Positions 47,957 through 61,620 of a DNA stretch of 64,000 nucleotides are shown here, one piece after another. The DNA is taken from assembly GCF_040412425.1 (NCBI RefSeq), contig NC_089749.1, positions 37,439,070-37,503,069 on the forward strand, written 5' to 3'. The notes under the pieces were generated by a model that saw only the letters and a program-made list of their open reading frames with translations, ran no database searches and was not told where the DNA came from. Position numbers and translations under genes: made by a program. The stretch's first letter is position 1. Every line of letters begins with the position of its first letter. Origin of the DNA: Macrobrachium rosenbergii. Taxonomy: Eukaryota; Arthropoda; Malacostraca; Decapoda; Palaemonidae.

Positions 47957-48409
47957 CGACTAGGTAATCTCACTAGCTAAGGCAGCTTTAAACGAAATTG
48001 TTCAAAGAAGAAAAGAGACCAAGATATGGCAAATTTATCTATATTTTCCAAAAATATTTAGTATGGAAAAAGGAACTTCTTTACATTTTACTTGCTTATT
48101 ACCAAAGGAACAATATTTCTCGACAAATATCACATATCATTTTAGTCTATTTAACTAACTGATCATGAAAGCAACCTGATCATAGAAAACTAGTTTCCAT
48201 TAGACTAAAAATGTTAATTTAAATGAATAAAACTTGACAGTTGGCGATGAAATTAGCAATAATTGCCTTGTATATGAAAGCATTATAGAATCAATTATAT
48301 GAATCAAAAGAATTGTGCATGTGTTCAAGTCCTACGACGGAAGTTAAATTTAATCCTTTAATTCTTCATTTGAGATCGTAGACGTAGGCGTATCCCAAAG
48401 TGTGAGAAC
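47957..48409. other. No gene recognised
   Basis: AT-rich sequence between the Academ-like copy and a CA tract at 48410-48431. Confidence 0.5.
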
Positions 48410-48466
48410 ACACTCACACACACACACACACGTATATTTGAGTTTGTGTGCAAAAAGTGACAGGTA

Positions 48467-50519
<2,053 letters not shown>

Positions 50520-50760
50520 ACACACACACACACACACACTCTACTGGTCACAATTTACCAGATACGTATGAAATCGTAACAATTACAATGTCCTCTTGAC
50601 TTCTCGAAATCTTCACACTTTTGAATACTATTGTCACTACAAATCCTTAGAGCCAAATGCAAGAAAAGGAGTTCATTCTGATGTCCGGTAGCAGGATTCG
50701 AACCAACATCCTGATTAACAGAACGAGGTCACGAAGTAGCAGATCCCCGGTTAGTGGCAA
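50520..50760 (-). repeat. tRNA-derived SINE with (TG)n tail
   Basis: On -, GGTTCGAATCC (50708 down to 50698 approx.) is a perfect B-box of the RNA polymerase III promoter, in a T-arm-like context (CCTGCTACC follows). About 170 bp of unrelated body follows, ending in (GT)n at 50540-50520. A tRNA-like head, an unrelated body and a simple-repeat tail define a tRNA-derived SINE. The A-box is not clear. A degenerate tRNA gene is the alternative. Confidence 0.6.
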
Positions 50761-52944
50761 ATGAGTTTGCTAATCAGTTTGCTAATGTTGCAAAGAAAAA
50801 CGATGACAGACCCTATTCAGATCAAAGAAGGCTAATGGAACAGGTCAAAACTGATTTTAATACATCAAGGAATGAACAATACAATGTACCATTTACTATG
50901 GGAGAATTAGAATCAGCCTTAGTAAATGTAGTGAATGAGCCTCCTGGACTGGATGATATAACATATTCACTGATTCAGCATACCCATGAAAATACTAGAT
51001 TTTACATATTAAGCTGATTAACTGAATTTTTCGAGAACACATTTCCCTAAGCTATGGGAAATGCTAAAATTACTGCCATTCGTAAAACCAGGGAAAGATC
51101 CATTCAGGACAAAGAATGATCGTCCCATTGCACTGACATCATGTCTGTGTAAGATCATGGAAACAGTGGTGAACACAAGTTTGACTTGGTATTTAGAATG
51201 TGGTAAACATCTGTCGCCTGCTCAGTGTGGTTTTCGAAGTATGCATTGCACAACTGTTGAGTTGGTTCGAATGAAATTTTCAATGTGTGAAGCTTTTGCT
51301 AACAAACAGCATCACGTCACTGTTTTCTTTGATCTTGAGAAGGTTTATGATACAACATGGCTTTATGAATGTAACCTGAGAGGCAATTTATCTCTTTTTA
51401 TCAAGGTATTTTTAAAAATAGGTTATTTCAGGTTCAGATTGGAGCAACAATGTCAGATGTATTCAGTCAAGAAGGAGTGCTACAGGGAAATGTTCTTCTA
51501 AGTGCAACTTTGTTCGCCTTAGCAGTCAATGGGGTATCCAAAATAATTCCCCCTGATGTAACTTATACTCTTCGTTGACGACCTTTCAATATTTTTGCAG
51601 TAACAGGGATGGCAGTGGCTGAACACCACCTTCAGCTCTGCATTGATAACATAGTAAAGTTGGCTGAAATGAATGGTTTTAAGTTTTCAGCTAGTAAAAC
51701 GGTAACCATGCACTTTTGCCATATAAGAGGATTCCATCCTGATCCTGATGTGTAGAGAATTCCATGTGTTGGAGAAACAAGGTTTCTTGGGTTGATTTTT
51801 GATAGCAAGCTGACTTGGATTCCACATCCAAAATATGTTAAGACAAAATGCTTGAATGCAATGAATGTCCTGAAAGTTGTGTCCCACACTTTGTGGGGTG
51901 CTAACCAAACTCAGATGTTGAGACTATACAAAGCCTTGGTCTTTTCAAAATTAGCTTATAGGTGTGAAGTCTACGCCTCAGCAAAGCCTAATAGCCTCAA
52001 AATGCTTAATTCAATTCATCATGGCAGGGATGGAGATTTTACCAGCTAGGTATTCGGTTAGCCCAGCCTGGAACCATCCAGAGGTAAAATTTTGCAGACA
52101 TTTTAATTAAACAAAGGCAGAAATGTTTAGTGAGGCAATGAAATCAATATTTTTATATCATTCCTACCAATATGATAACTCTGTTGCAGTTTTCACAGAT
52201 GGCTCAAAGTCAGATACTGGCATCGGCTTTGGAGTGGTCTTTCCATGATGTAGCAAGAAGTGGAAGATTATCATCTGTTGTAACTATTTTTACAGCAAAA
52301 GTGCATGCAATTTTACAGGCCTTGAAGGAAATTTTAATGTGGAATGGACATAGTTTTACTATATATTGTGACTCAAGAAGTGTTCTTCAGTCTTTAGAAT
52401 CTTTTAACTCTTCATGTACATTGATTTTAGTTATTGGAATGGCTGTTGCTAGTGAAAAGAAGAGGTAAAGAAGTAAATTTTTGTCTTTCTATGTTGGGGT
52501 GTTTAGGAACAACTTTCTAAGTCAGCTGTCACCTATACAGAACCAAGGATATGCCTACTACGATATAGGGATGTATATCCTCTAGTAAGTTAGAAAATTA
52601 TAAAGCTTTGGCAGTTTCTTTGGCAAAATATTGCAACAAATAAAAAAATGTGCAGTATTACATCATCAGTGTCTCCTTTGTCATATCCCTATATGACAAG
52701 GAGACGAGAAACGATGTTGTGCATACTAAGGATGGGACATGCAAGACTCACTCGTAGGTTCTTGATGTCAGGCGAAACCCCTCCATTCTGTGAGGACTGT
52801 ATTGTGCCCTTGACTGCGAGACATTTGGCGGTCAAGTGCCTCGGGGATCTATGGCATAGGTTCCTCTCTTGGGGATGTGACAGCTATGGACATTATACAT
52901 ATACAGTAGGTGTGGATGCATGGATAGTATATATGAAGATATGA
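50754..52944 (+). pseudogene. Non-LTR retrotransposon ORF2 (RT, RNase H, C-terminal zinc region)
   Basis: RT of the jockey/I superfamily. An N-terminal segment (MGELESALVNVVNEPPGLDD) precedes PGKDPFRTKNDRPIALTSCL and LSPAQCGFRSMHCTTVELVR. FFDLEKVYDTTW carries the first catalytic Asp. The VDDL box (about 51569-51583) survives across a frameshift. SASKTVTMHFC, RFLGLIFDSKLTWIPH and LYKALVFSKLAY follow. RNase H comes next: AVFTDGSKSD (first Asp), TAKVHAILQAL (the usual Glu is Lys) and YCDSRSVLQSL. The end has LRMGHARLTRRFLMSGE and a Cys/His pattern (CEDC...H...C). The endonuclease part is missing upstream. The protein would prime reverse transcription at a DNA nick; stops make this copy dead. It stops just before an AT tract. 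Confidence 0.83.
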
Positions 52945-52945
52945 T

Positions 52946-52948
<3 letters not shown>

Positions 52949-53037
<89 letters not shown>
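52949..53037. repeat. (AT)n microsatellite
   Basis: About 88 bp of perfect TA directly after the non-LTR element. Confidence 0.97.
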
Positions 53038-53040
<3 letters not shown>

Positions 53041-53129
53041 GATGTTTCTCATATGAAACTCCGGTTAAATTTATTCATTTACTTATTTTTTTAGTTTCTT
53101 ATTTTAATTTATTACGGCGTCAATATCTA

Positions 53130-53400
53130 GATGTTGTGACTCCAGTTTTACTGACGCAATGTACCACATTATCCAGGACAAGGTGGCTACAGAAGTGTGA
53201 TGAAGCTTGTTGTTGGAGATACAGTATATCATGTCCAAGTGATGAGGTTGGTCCATGAGGCCATTGCTGGTGGTAGTCCTGGAGCTAAGAAGACTGATGA
53301 CCGTAAAACTAGCTAGTTTCATGGGTCAGGAGTAGTTGCAGACATCAACAGATTAGCAGGTTTTGTGACATTTGCCAGGATGACGTGTGCAACACTTACT
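53130..53400 (+). pseudogene. pol: Gypsy-type integrase zinc-domain relic
   Basis: VVGDTVYHVQVMRLVHEAIA followed by KKTDDR and HGSGVVADINRLAG resembles the H2C2 zinc domain of gypsy integrases. In those the motif reads HEAxxxGHxG, then FxWPG and CxxCQ. The first His is kept, while the second His and both Cys are lost. It is a low-GC lineage unrelated to the CsRn1-like copies. Confidence 0.5.
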
Positions 53401-53859
53401 GGTATGTGTTGGAGCTGAGGAATTGCCTGGAAGAGACATGTTGACAAGTCAGAGAGAGTCTATATGCAGTACAGGGAAGCCAGAAGTATTACTCACGCAA
53501 CAGGACCATAGACCATTTCTTGAAGGCAGGACCGAAAGTGTTGGTATTATTACCAGCAGAGGTAAATAAGCCGATGTTGCAGCGGAGAAGGCCACATGAA
53601 GTCATGGAAGTAGTTAATGCATGGGCTACAAGGTTAATGTTGGCAGAGAATTGCAGACTTTATGCAACATCCTAACTAGCTACACTGAGAAGGGAGTGAA
53701 TAAAGCAGCAGTAGCTGTCAAAAAAAAAAAGAGAGAGATACCCAACAGCAACCATCATCAAGGAGGAAGCTGACAGGGACCAAGTAATTCTGCATGACAG
53801 CTGGTTGGAACTTTGACCACAGAAGGAAGAAAAGACGTGCCGAGATGTCCGCATTAATG

Positions 53860-55230
53860 GCAACTTTTGCTAGCAGCAGGCGGAGCAAACCAGGAAGAAC
53901 TTCACTTGGGAGAACACTTTATCAAAATGATGAAAGAGCAGCTAGTAAGATCAAAAGTGTATCCTTTATCATATTCTGCAAGGGAACTGATCCGGGAAGA
54001 CTTTGAGGAGATTCTCAAGATGGGAATCATCAAAAGTCAACGTCTGTATACTGTTCACCGGTAGTGGTGGGGAAGAAAAAGGATGGATTAAACAGGTTCT
54101 GCATTAATTACTACATTAATTAATGCCATAACCAAGTTGAGCTACTGCCCACAGGATATCCCATGACGCTGGGGGCAAGAATTCATAACAACAGGTTTTT
54201 TCACAAAGATGGACCGAGCAAGGGATATTGCCAGATTCCGATAGGAGAAGCGTCAGAAAAGATAACATTCATAGTTTGGAGTGGATGTTAGCAGGTGGCT
54301 GATATTACCCTCATAAAATTCAAAGTTTTAGACTGACACTGACTGAATTTTCCTATTGACGAGATTTAATGTCTTTTGATAGTTAATTATATTGTGAGGT
54401 CAAAGAGACAGAACTGGGTACTGACTAATTTATTTACCTGGGTAAAGGTATACATAGCAGCGTGCGGACGGAAACGAAGTGCCCGAGCTTCGATTGCCGC
54501 GACCCGTATGCTGAGTGAGAGCATTTTGTGTTTGTTAAGTCAGTCCAATAGCAATAATAAGAGACATAATGTACGTACAGTGATAAAATATATATTGGCG
54601 AAAATGCAAGGAAATTCTACATACAAATATATACATGAGATTCTTGCTGCGTTGATAGATGCGATACATAACGTCTTTACAGTATAGATGTTCAGACACC
54701 AGTTCTGATATGCTAAAGAACCCATGAAGATTTAATAAAATGTTAAGAATTAACTTCAATCAATGACATGAATTGCATCTTGGAACCCATTGTTTATAAT
54801 GAACTTTCAATTTTTAATTCATTCATTAACAACATCCAAGAGTAGTCGTGCCCTCTGTGCTCTGTTAGTCAACGCGGCTCAGCAAAGCAACTACAACGAC
54901 CAATGTAGTACTTGGACGTCCCATCACATTCACTATTGTACTCAGTTGTTTATCTAGTGATAACATTTGCGAGGTAGGTCTGTAGGAAGAGTCTAGATTT
55001 TACATGCATTGCAATGTTAATTCATCCCAAGTCAGATTATTGCACTGATTGATTTGCAGATTTTTGCTAAATATGTTAACCCTTGTTTCATTAAAACTCA
55101 ACTGGCAATGGCCTTGTCGTGTGTTTAGAGCACAAACCTCTTCAAATTTTGCAGGTCATTCCTAAGAAAGATTTCACTCAAGCGGATGCCTTGGTGAGAA
55201 ATGCTGCTGTGCATATGCCTTCATCACCTG
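53860..55230 (+). pseudogene. pol: Gypsy-type RT and RNase H relic
   Basis: ARELIREDFEEILKMGIIK (frame 53867-54064) is the start of a gypsy RT. It is followed across frames by VGKKKDGLNRFCI, NAITKLSYCPQDIP and FFTKMDRARDIARF, where the catalytic Asp of the KxD motif survives. The YxDD box is not found. Between 54360 and 55100 the sequence is unrecognisable. At about 55150-55200 VIPKKDFTQADALVRNA resembles the ADALSR end of RNase H. The integrase relic lies upstream (53130), the reverse of normal order. Confidence 0.55.
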
Positions 55231-56968
55231 ATTTGATTTATTGCTGCTCCTGAAGAACCCTCTTCAAGGCTGGGTTCAGCTCCTGCTTCTGCCTTTGGGC
55301 GCAGTTGTTCCATGCTGCGCTCAAGGAGCTTCACAGCAAGGATCGAAGCTGTACATGTCACCATTACAAATTCTTTTACTAGAAAATATTATTTTCATAA
55401 CCGGTATCATTACTCAGACTGAAGTTTTATTCTTTCTCCTGAATTTTAGATTATTTTATTTTGTTCTTTCTGTCACATGCGGGTCATCATAGTTACTGTT
55501 GTCATTCTTTTAGAATGTTAAGGATGCTGAAATTTAGTCATCCTCGGTGCTTGTTATTACCTAACAACGCCTACGTTTGCGTGCCAGTATGTGCGCAACA
55601 CTGAAATTGAACATCTGGAAAATTCTAAGAAAGTTTTCAATGCTTATGCACCTCCTTACTTGTGATGTAACTTTTTCTCAGCTTAACTTTGTCGCAATAA
55701 TATGAAATGCGTGACAAGTAAAGCTTTCCTTTTTTACACCTCCGCTCATTATTGCATGCCAGGGTAGCAGAACTAGATCAGATTATACGAAGCGTAGCCC
55801 AAGCATTCACAAACAGTTGTTATTGGTCCTTCTCTTTTCCTAGCTTTATTCACAACAATCAGGCCTTGATTAACGCAATACATGTATAGAGCGTACGTGC
55901 ACTACCGTGACTTTCACTGCTAAACCAAACACTTCTTTTACTTCAAGGCAAGACCTGCGTGATAGTTTACCTATTTCTTTCTTCTCGCCATTCCTTTCTT
56001 ATCTTTGGTTTCGTCAGTGACACGATCCGAAGCATGATCTCTGTAATGTTTCCTGTTTCACCATAAAGTCTTTGCTACTGAAGCCGTTCCTTTTATCACC
56101 TGTATAAGCTGAAGCTCAACTACCATTTTATTTTTTGAAAATGTTCGTAAACAGTACTGTGAATTAAGTTCGTTATTCTCGTTGATTTCATGATCGTTTC
56201 TAACGATCAGATAAGCCCTTCCAGGATTGGTCTCGTTCCACAAGAAGTTACTTTCCTTCGTGTCTGAAACTAATTGTGATTAAAAAGAAAAAAACTGATT
56301 TATCGCAACATTTCGCAAAAAAATTCAAATTCTATTGAATTTCTGCTGTTTTAAAACGGGATCACAATAACACCGGCATTGCTATTGCTTATCTACAACC
56401 ACCCCCCTCCAACAATTCCCCCACCAACAGACACACACACTACTCGGCACTGACCAAACACTCCTGGAATTATAACCATAAGTTCAATTTGGAGAAAACA
56501 GATTTCATATACTGCAACAAAAATAAAACATGTAGGGTGAGCGTAGAAAAGGCCTCATCAATTGCTATAAAAAAAATGGAAGGCAACAAAGGAAATGATA
56601 TTGATGACAAGATCACTTCTGAAACTATATACGAGTTTCCAGAAGAACATAAACAGAAAGATGGACAGTAAGGGGATAATCCCGAACAACGAAGGACTAA
56701 GCATACGACCAAGGAGATCAAGAAGACTGCAGGTAAGGGCAGGTGGAGCTGAAGATCAACGGGCAGACCGCCCTGTCGATTAGAACAAGGAAAATAACAG
56801 ATGCTGGGAATAGCACCTACTACAGTATATACCTGAGTGCTGCTGTTCTCTCCGCAGTGCATCGGTACCTGATGAAGAAGACTGCACTCGGCAAATTGTA
56901 CTTTGTAAATTAAACAATCTGGAATCTAAACTATCCAGTCTTACTGAAGTCTAATACGAGTAGTAAGA

Positions 56969-56969
<1 letters not shown>
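55231..56969. other. No gene recognised
   Basis: AT-rich sequence. An ORF at 56489-56671 (+) and a hydrophobic one on the opposite strand overlap and show no domain. Confidence 0.45.

Positions 56970-57064
<95 letters not shown>
56970..57064. repeat. (AT)n microsatellite
   Basis: About 95 bp of perfect AT. Confidence 0.97.
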
Positions 57065-57066
<2 letters not shown>

Positions 57067-59171
57067 TACTATTTATATAGTGTATTATATAGGGGTGATA
57101 TCTTGTCATAAAGACTTCTCTGTAATTCTTGTGCTTTTCCCTGTCAACTTTGCTTCTTTTCATTATACGTGTTTCCAGAAGCGTATTAGAGACCATGATA
57201 ATTCTGTTTTCCTTACTGATCATTTTGACACAGGAACAAACATAACTTCACTGAAGAACGTTAAGGCTAGCAACCTCATCTTAGTAATATTGCACAAACT
57301 CTTCAGAAGCCACCACCTCTAAGGAAAAAAGTAATTTTAGAAAATATGCAAAAAAGTGCTTCACGTTGCTTCATATGCTAATAATGATCTTCACTTTCCT
57401 TTCTCTTGTCATCTTGAACGAAATTCAGCGAATGAGGCCAGCGAATATTCCTGGTAACTTTTTGTTAGGTTCTTTTTCTACTACAGTATAACACCTAGAT
57501 TTCGTGGATTTCGGTCTTCATGACTTATATCATTCTTGAAAAATAAAAACTCCGTTGATAAAAGCTGCAAAATTGTAAAAAGCTGTAGAACAGTTATGCA
57601 ATGAATACGTGAAACAGATTGCAACCGATTACACAAGAAAGCTTGCAGTCTACCTTCCCAATACTCGTTGCACCAAAGAGCTTAAATCGGTACAGAAAAA
57701 TGAAAGTGGTAGGTCTTCTAATCTTCTAATCGAGATGGTGATCAAAGTGAAATTGAGGATTAAGTTACTGAGCCAACTTGGAGAGGCATTTATCCCTGGC
57801 TGTCATGACAGAGAAAACCTGCTAGTGGAAAATTCGCCTGCCTCGACAGCTACGCTTCAGGCTTCGACGAATGACATCCTATAAAAAAATCAAGGGGAGA
57901 AGAGGAGAGCAGTTACAAACGCCTCCGCAATCATTTCCTTCCGACGGAAAGAAGCGCTCTTTGTAACGGAAACTCAAGGACTGGAAGAGGAGAGTTAACC
58001 TTCTGATCTACCGTATTTCATTTACACAGTTGCTTTTGTGACTGGTCATTTTTTACTTATTTACTAAAGCTGACAGTGTTTCATAAGAAGGTAAAAATGG
58101 ATAGACAAATACAAAAATAAGTTGATATGCAGGTGAATAATGTCCAGTTGTGTAACCAATGGACATCAGTGACACAAGAAAAGTTTAAAAATACAAAGGT
58201 GAAAAACATTTCAGTCTTAGTGAATTAGCGAGCCATCATTAGGAAAAAACTTCCATACAAACACACACACACACACACACACACACTAACAGGAGGGGAC
58301 TGGGTGAATAAAATCATCCAAGAAGGGAATTAAAATTGTACATTCAGCATGGGGAACGAGCGGAGAAATAATTATGGTAAATAAAAAAGTAAAGTAACCA
58401 AAATGCAACACAAAATTCTTTTGTATAATCCACAAGGACTCGTTTTACTGTGAGTACAAATGATCCCAAATCAACGCAAAGCGGATCCACATATTGCTTC
58501 AGAGAATTGAGCTCCTTTCTTAGGGCGTCAGCCGTTGAATTGGAACATTTCTCCTCCCTTCGAGAGAAATTTCATTTGAAGTTTTCTGCTATTTACTATC
58601 GAAGGTATCTTTTAAACATGAAAATTTGTTTTGGAGCCAATGTTTTCTATGTTGCAACCCTATTAAACTTAGGTTAAAATCCCATTACAAGTAAATATAT
58701 CGACTGAGATCTTTCCCCAGCACAAATTGCGCAAATTCCTAAATATTGTTCAACTGCACTCTACAGTAACAGACTGGAACTCACAACCCTTCTTTCAGTT
58801 GCATCTATTCCATTGTCTTGAAGACCCTGTTGTAAAGTGTGAAGTTTTCCCCTTTTTTTATTTTTTCCATCCTCTGAATAACTTTTCATTTTTTGTCACG
58901 TTGCTGAGAATAACCTGTTTTGTTGAGAATGTTTCTATGTTCCTTTTGTTATTTGTTGTAATTATATAATCCATCGTTCCTTTTCTCCTTTTGAGTACTT
59001 CTATTTGTTGCCCAGTGATATATTATATATTGTAATTTAATGCAAATGGTCGTTTGCTCTTGAGAGAAACCCAGCATATTGTTTATTTCGTTCTGACGGT
59101 AAATCCTTTCAAGCGTGAACTACCTGATGACCCTTTCGGAACTATTTGCTGATTGTCTTATTCTCTCGCAG
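57065..59171. other. Mostly featureless; (CA)n at 58259-58288
   Basis: An ORF at 57609-57884 (+, 91 codons) has no known motif. A 30-bp CA repeat lies at 58259-58288. No element ends were recognised. Confidence 0.45.
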
Positions 59172-59411
59172 TAACAAGAAGTCGTCTTGAAAGAACAAGC
59201 GCCGGCAGAAGTGAGCAGTTCAAAGAATATTTGCTTACCTGGCGGACGTTTACTGGAATGACGATTCTATTATTAGTTCGTCAAGGCGTTGCAATGGAGG
59301 AGCAATTAAGCCCATTTTTTCTCCATCATCCTGCACAAGAACAGGCCAGCCCCAAGAGTTTTAACATCGACGACACGATCTTTGCCAGATTTCCGAGGAA
59401 TGGTCTTGATA
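59172..59411 (+). CDS. Candidate host exon (unknown protein)
   Basis: Part of an open frame from 59153 to 59482. It is bounded on the left by a pyrimidine-rich TTATTCTCTCGCAG and on the right by GATAAG|GTGCGT, so a 240-bp internal exon is plausible (split first codon, ends in phase 0). Its translation (beginning ACA AGA AGT, i.e. TRSRLERTSAGRSEQFKEYL) looks unlike the retroelement proteins nearby and I do not recognise it. A motif NIDDTIFARFPRNGLDK lies at its end. No neighbouring exon was identified. A chance ORF is quite possible. Confidence 0.28.
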
Positions 59412-59482
59412 AGGTGCGTCATCAAGAAAAATATGCTGGTTTCTCAGATGATTCCTTGTCAGTTATTTACCTTGGCGATTAG

Positions 59483-60356
59483 CTTTCTTTTCCGTTGAAA
59501 AATACCTACTCTTATTGACTTTCTTAGCTACTTTCCAGTATATATTTTCGCATGAAGAGGAGCCTAGTGTGATTTGAAACTGTAGTAATTCCTCTAGAAA
59601 AGATTAAAGGATGCCATTCTAGGACTTAGTAAGTAGGCAAGGAAACGTAAATTCCACTTTAAGAGCTATTGTGTGCAATAATATGGAGGGGGCCTTCTAC
59701 AAACTGTCTGTCGAATCTTATCACCATCTGGAAATTACGGGGCTCGGCTTTTAAGACACCCGTAACTTTCGATAAGGACGTCTTTATCAGACACTTGGCT
59801 AATATCTGCATCCTGATGGGCATCAACTATTCCAGTGTATTCATAATCTCTAAAGTACAATTGGACGTGTCACACCCCATTATATTCATGCCAATGCTCA
59901 AGTTATAGGAAAAGGAGATAAATGAATAAATGAGGAAACAAAATAAAACAAATACACCTAAAATTCAGGAGACCACAGTTGAGAGCATGAATGAATATTC
60001 TCCCCGCTTAAAAATCTGGAATCAGAAGATTCCACAACTGCACTAGGTAAACCACTCCACATTTTAGTTGTAACAAAGATAAAACTTCATACAATCTACG
60101 TTGTACTAAACCTGATGCTACAAAACGACACACGGTTTGCAGCAGCAGCCTGCCTAGTGTTGTGAACAAAAACAGCTAGGTCAGATGAAAAGAGCACAGA
60201 GGATGTTTGTTGTTGTAGTATTATGTATCCAAGAAGCATAATGAACTCACTCTACATGTATGCCACAAGTCAACATTAAGAGTTGGTAACATAAATTTGA
60301 CTGATAACTATCCAAGACTCTGAGAAACGTTTAAGAGGTACGAAAGAAATGAGCAG
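59483..60356. other. No gene recognised
   Basis: No supported feature before the inverted LTR. Confidence 0.5.
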
Positions 60357-60642
60357 GATAAGGTTACTGCTACTTTATTCATGATCCAGGCAGTTTATAC
60401 AGCGGCAGACTGGCGTCGTGCCGCAGAATACAATGGAAACCTCAGTGACCTGAGGTCGATAATAAATAACAATAAATACAGCGAACCATTACACTTTACA
60501 ATGTAAGAACAGACAGAAATGGAATTGGATACAATCTTGATGCCTGTGAAAGAAGAAACATGTGATACATTTTTGACAGCAGGTAAACAAAATATATACA
60601 TAGTTTAAATGATTGAACTTTATGTGACCTGGCGCGTTAGGC
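60357..60642 (-). repeat. Truncated LTR of the element-D family, inverted
   Basis: The reverse complement of this stretch matches about 60756-61032 of the element D LTR (AACGCGCCAGGTCA; CAGGCATCAAGA; CGACCTCAGGTCA at 60446-60458; TATAAACTGCCTG; AATAAA). The first 110 bp of the LTR are missing. It directly abuts the start of LTR D, giving a head-to-head arrangement. Confidence 0.82.
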
Positions 60643-61064
60643 TGTAAAGTCACCACATCGACGTCAGCGGAGTGCTTCGAAGGCGTCATTAATTAAGTCT
60701 CCGTTGAGCAAGTTTTCTTTGGTGACTTTCCGCTTTCTTCACACTCAATTTGTCACGCCTAACGTGCCAGGTCATGCATTTTCTACCATTTCAACTTTAT
60801 ATGTATTTGTCCAACTGTCATAAATCATGTATCGTATGTTTCTTTATTCGCAGGCATCAAGACTGTATCCATATTGAAGCTCTATACGTTTTTGTATTGT
60901 AAACTGTACTTGTTTGCCGAATATTATTGTTAATTGTTTTTGACCTCAGGTCACGCTCAATGTCGTTGTCTTCCGCGGTTCGGCGCCAGACGGCCGCTAT
61001 ATAAACTGCCTGAATCTGTAATAAACCAGCAGTAACTTTTACCTGCTCGTTTCTTTGCACCTCA
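60643..61064 (+). repeat. 5' LTR of element D
   Basis: 422 bp beginning TGTAAAGTCACC. It has TGACCTCAGGTCA at 60941-60953, CTATATAAAC at about 60998 and AATAAA at about 61020. It shares these signals, but little other sequence, with the LTRs of A-C. It also contains an internal inverted pair, AAAGTCACCA (60647-60656) and TGGTGACTTT (about 60719). Confidence 0.88.
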
Positions 61065-61065
61065 G

Positions 61066-61075
61066 TGGTGACCCC
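61066..61075 (+). promoter_or_regulatory. Primer-binding site (tRNA-Trp)
   Basis: TGGTGACCCC one base after the LTR. Confidence 0.82.
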
Positions 61076-61296
61076 AGTAGTATCCCGGGCCATTAGTGGA
61101 CCGACACAGCGACTCAGTCTTGGCTCCAGGAACCCTCCAACGCTCTTAGCAGCCTAAACACGGCGCTGTAACCAGCGTTTGAGCATGCTGACTCTCATCG
61201 GCAAACCCCACCAGCGTCACTAGTGGACCCAAACGGCGCACGAAAGTGCGTTCTGACGCGAGTACTCCACTCCAGTAAGAGGGCAAAGGAGCGAGC

Positions 61297-61620
61297 ATGG
61301 ATGCGGGTATCACCTCCACACCCACGCCAGCGCCCCGAACACTCCATGGCCTGGCAACACAGTCGCGGGCTGCCCTCACCATAAAGTTGCCACCTTTCAT
61401 ACAGGGGAACCCAACGATGTGGCTGTGCAGGGTCGAGAGCCACTTCAGGGTGGTGCACCTGACGGACGAAATCCTGCAGGCCGACACGGTGCTTAACGCC
61501 CTCCCAGAGGACGATACAGAAAACTCGTCGGTGCCCAAGAAGAAACCCTCACATCAACGCCGCAAGAAGATCCTCCTCGAAACATGCTCCCTACCTATCG
61601 CCGGCGGGCCGCCCATGCTA
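61297..61620 (+). pseudogene. gag: Element D gag N-terminus (frameshifted)
   Basis: Starts at ATG 61297 (MDAGITSTPTPAPRTL) and matches other copies through LPPFIQGNPTMWLCRVESHF and FRVVHLTDEILQADTVLNAL. The next segment differs from A-C (DDTENSSVPKKKPSHQRRKK replaces the EEIYKKIAP block) before ILLETCSLPI. The frame then leaves that of the downstream Gag, so one frameshift lies at about 61590-61615. Confidence 0.75.

Noticed and set aside
50690..50760. Functional tRNA gene
   Set aside because: The B-box is perfect but no clear A-box, anticodon arm or acceptor pairing could be folded; a tRNA-derived SINE explains the body and TG tail.
56470..56862. 130-codon hydrophobic ORF on -
   Set aside because: No recognisable domain or splice context; it overlaps an equally plausible short ORF on the other strand.
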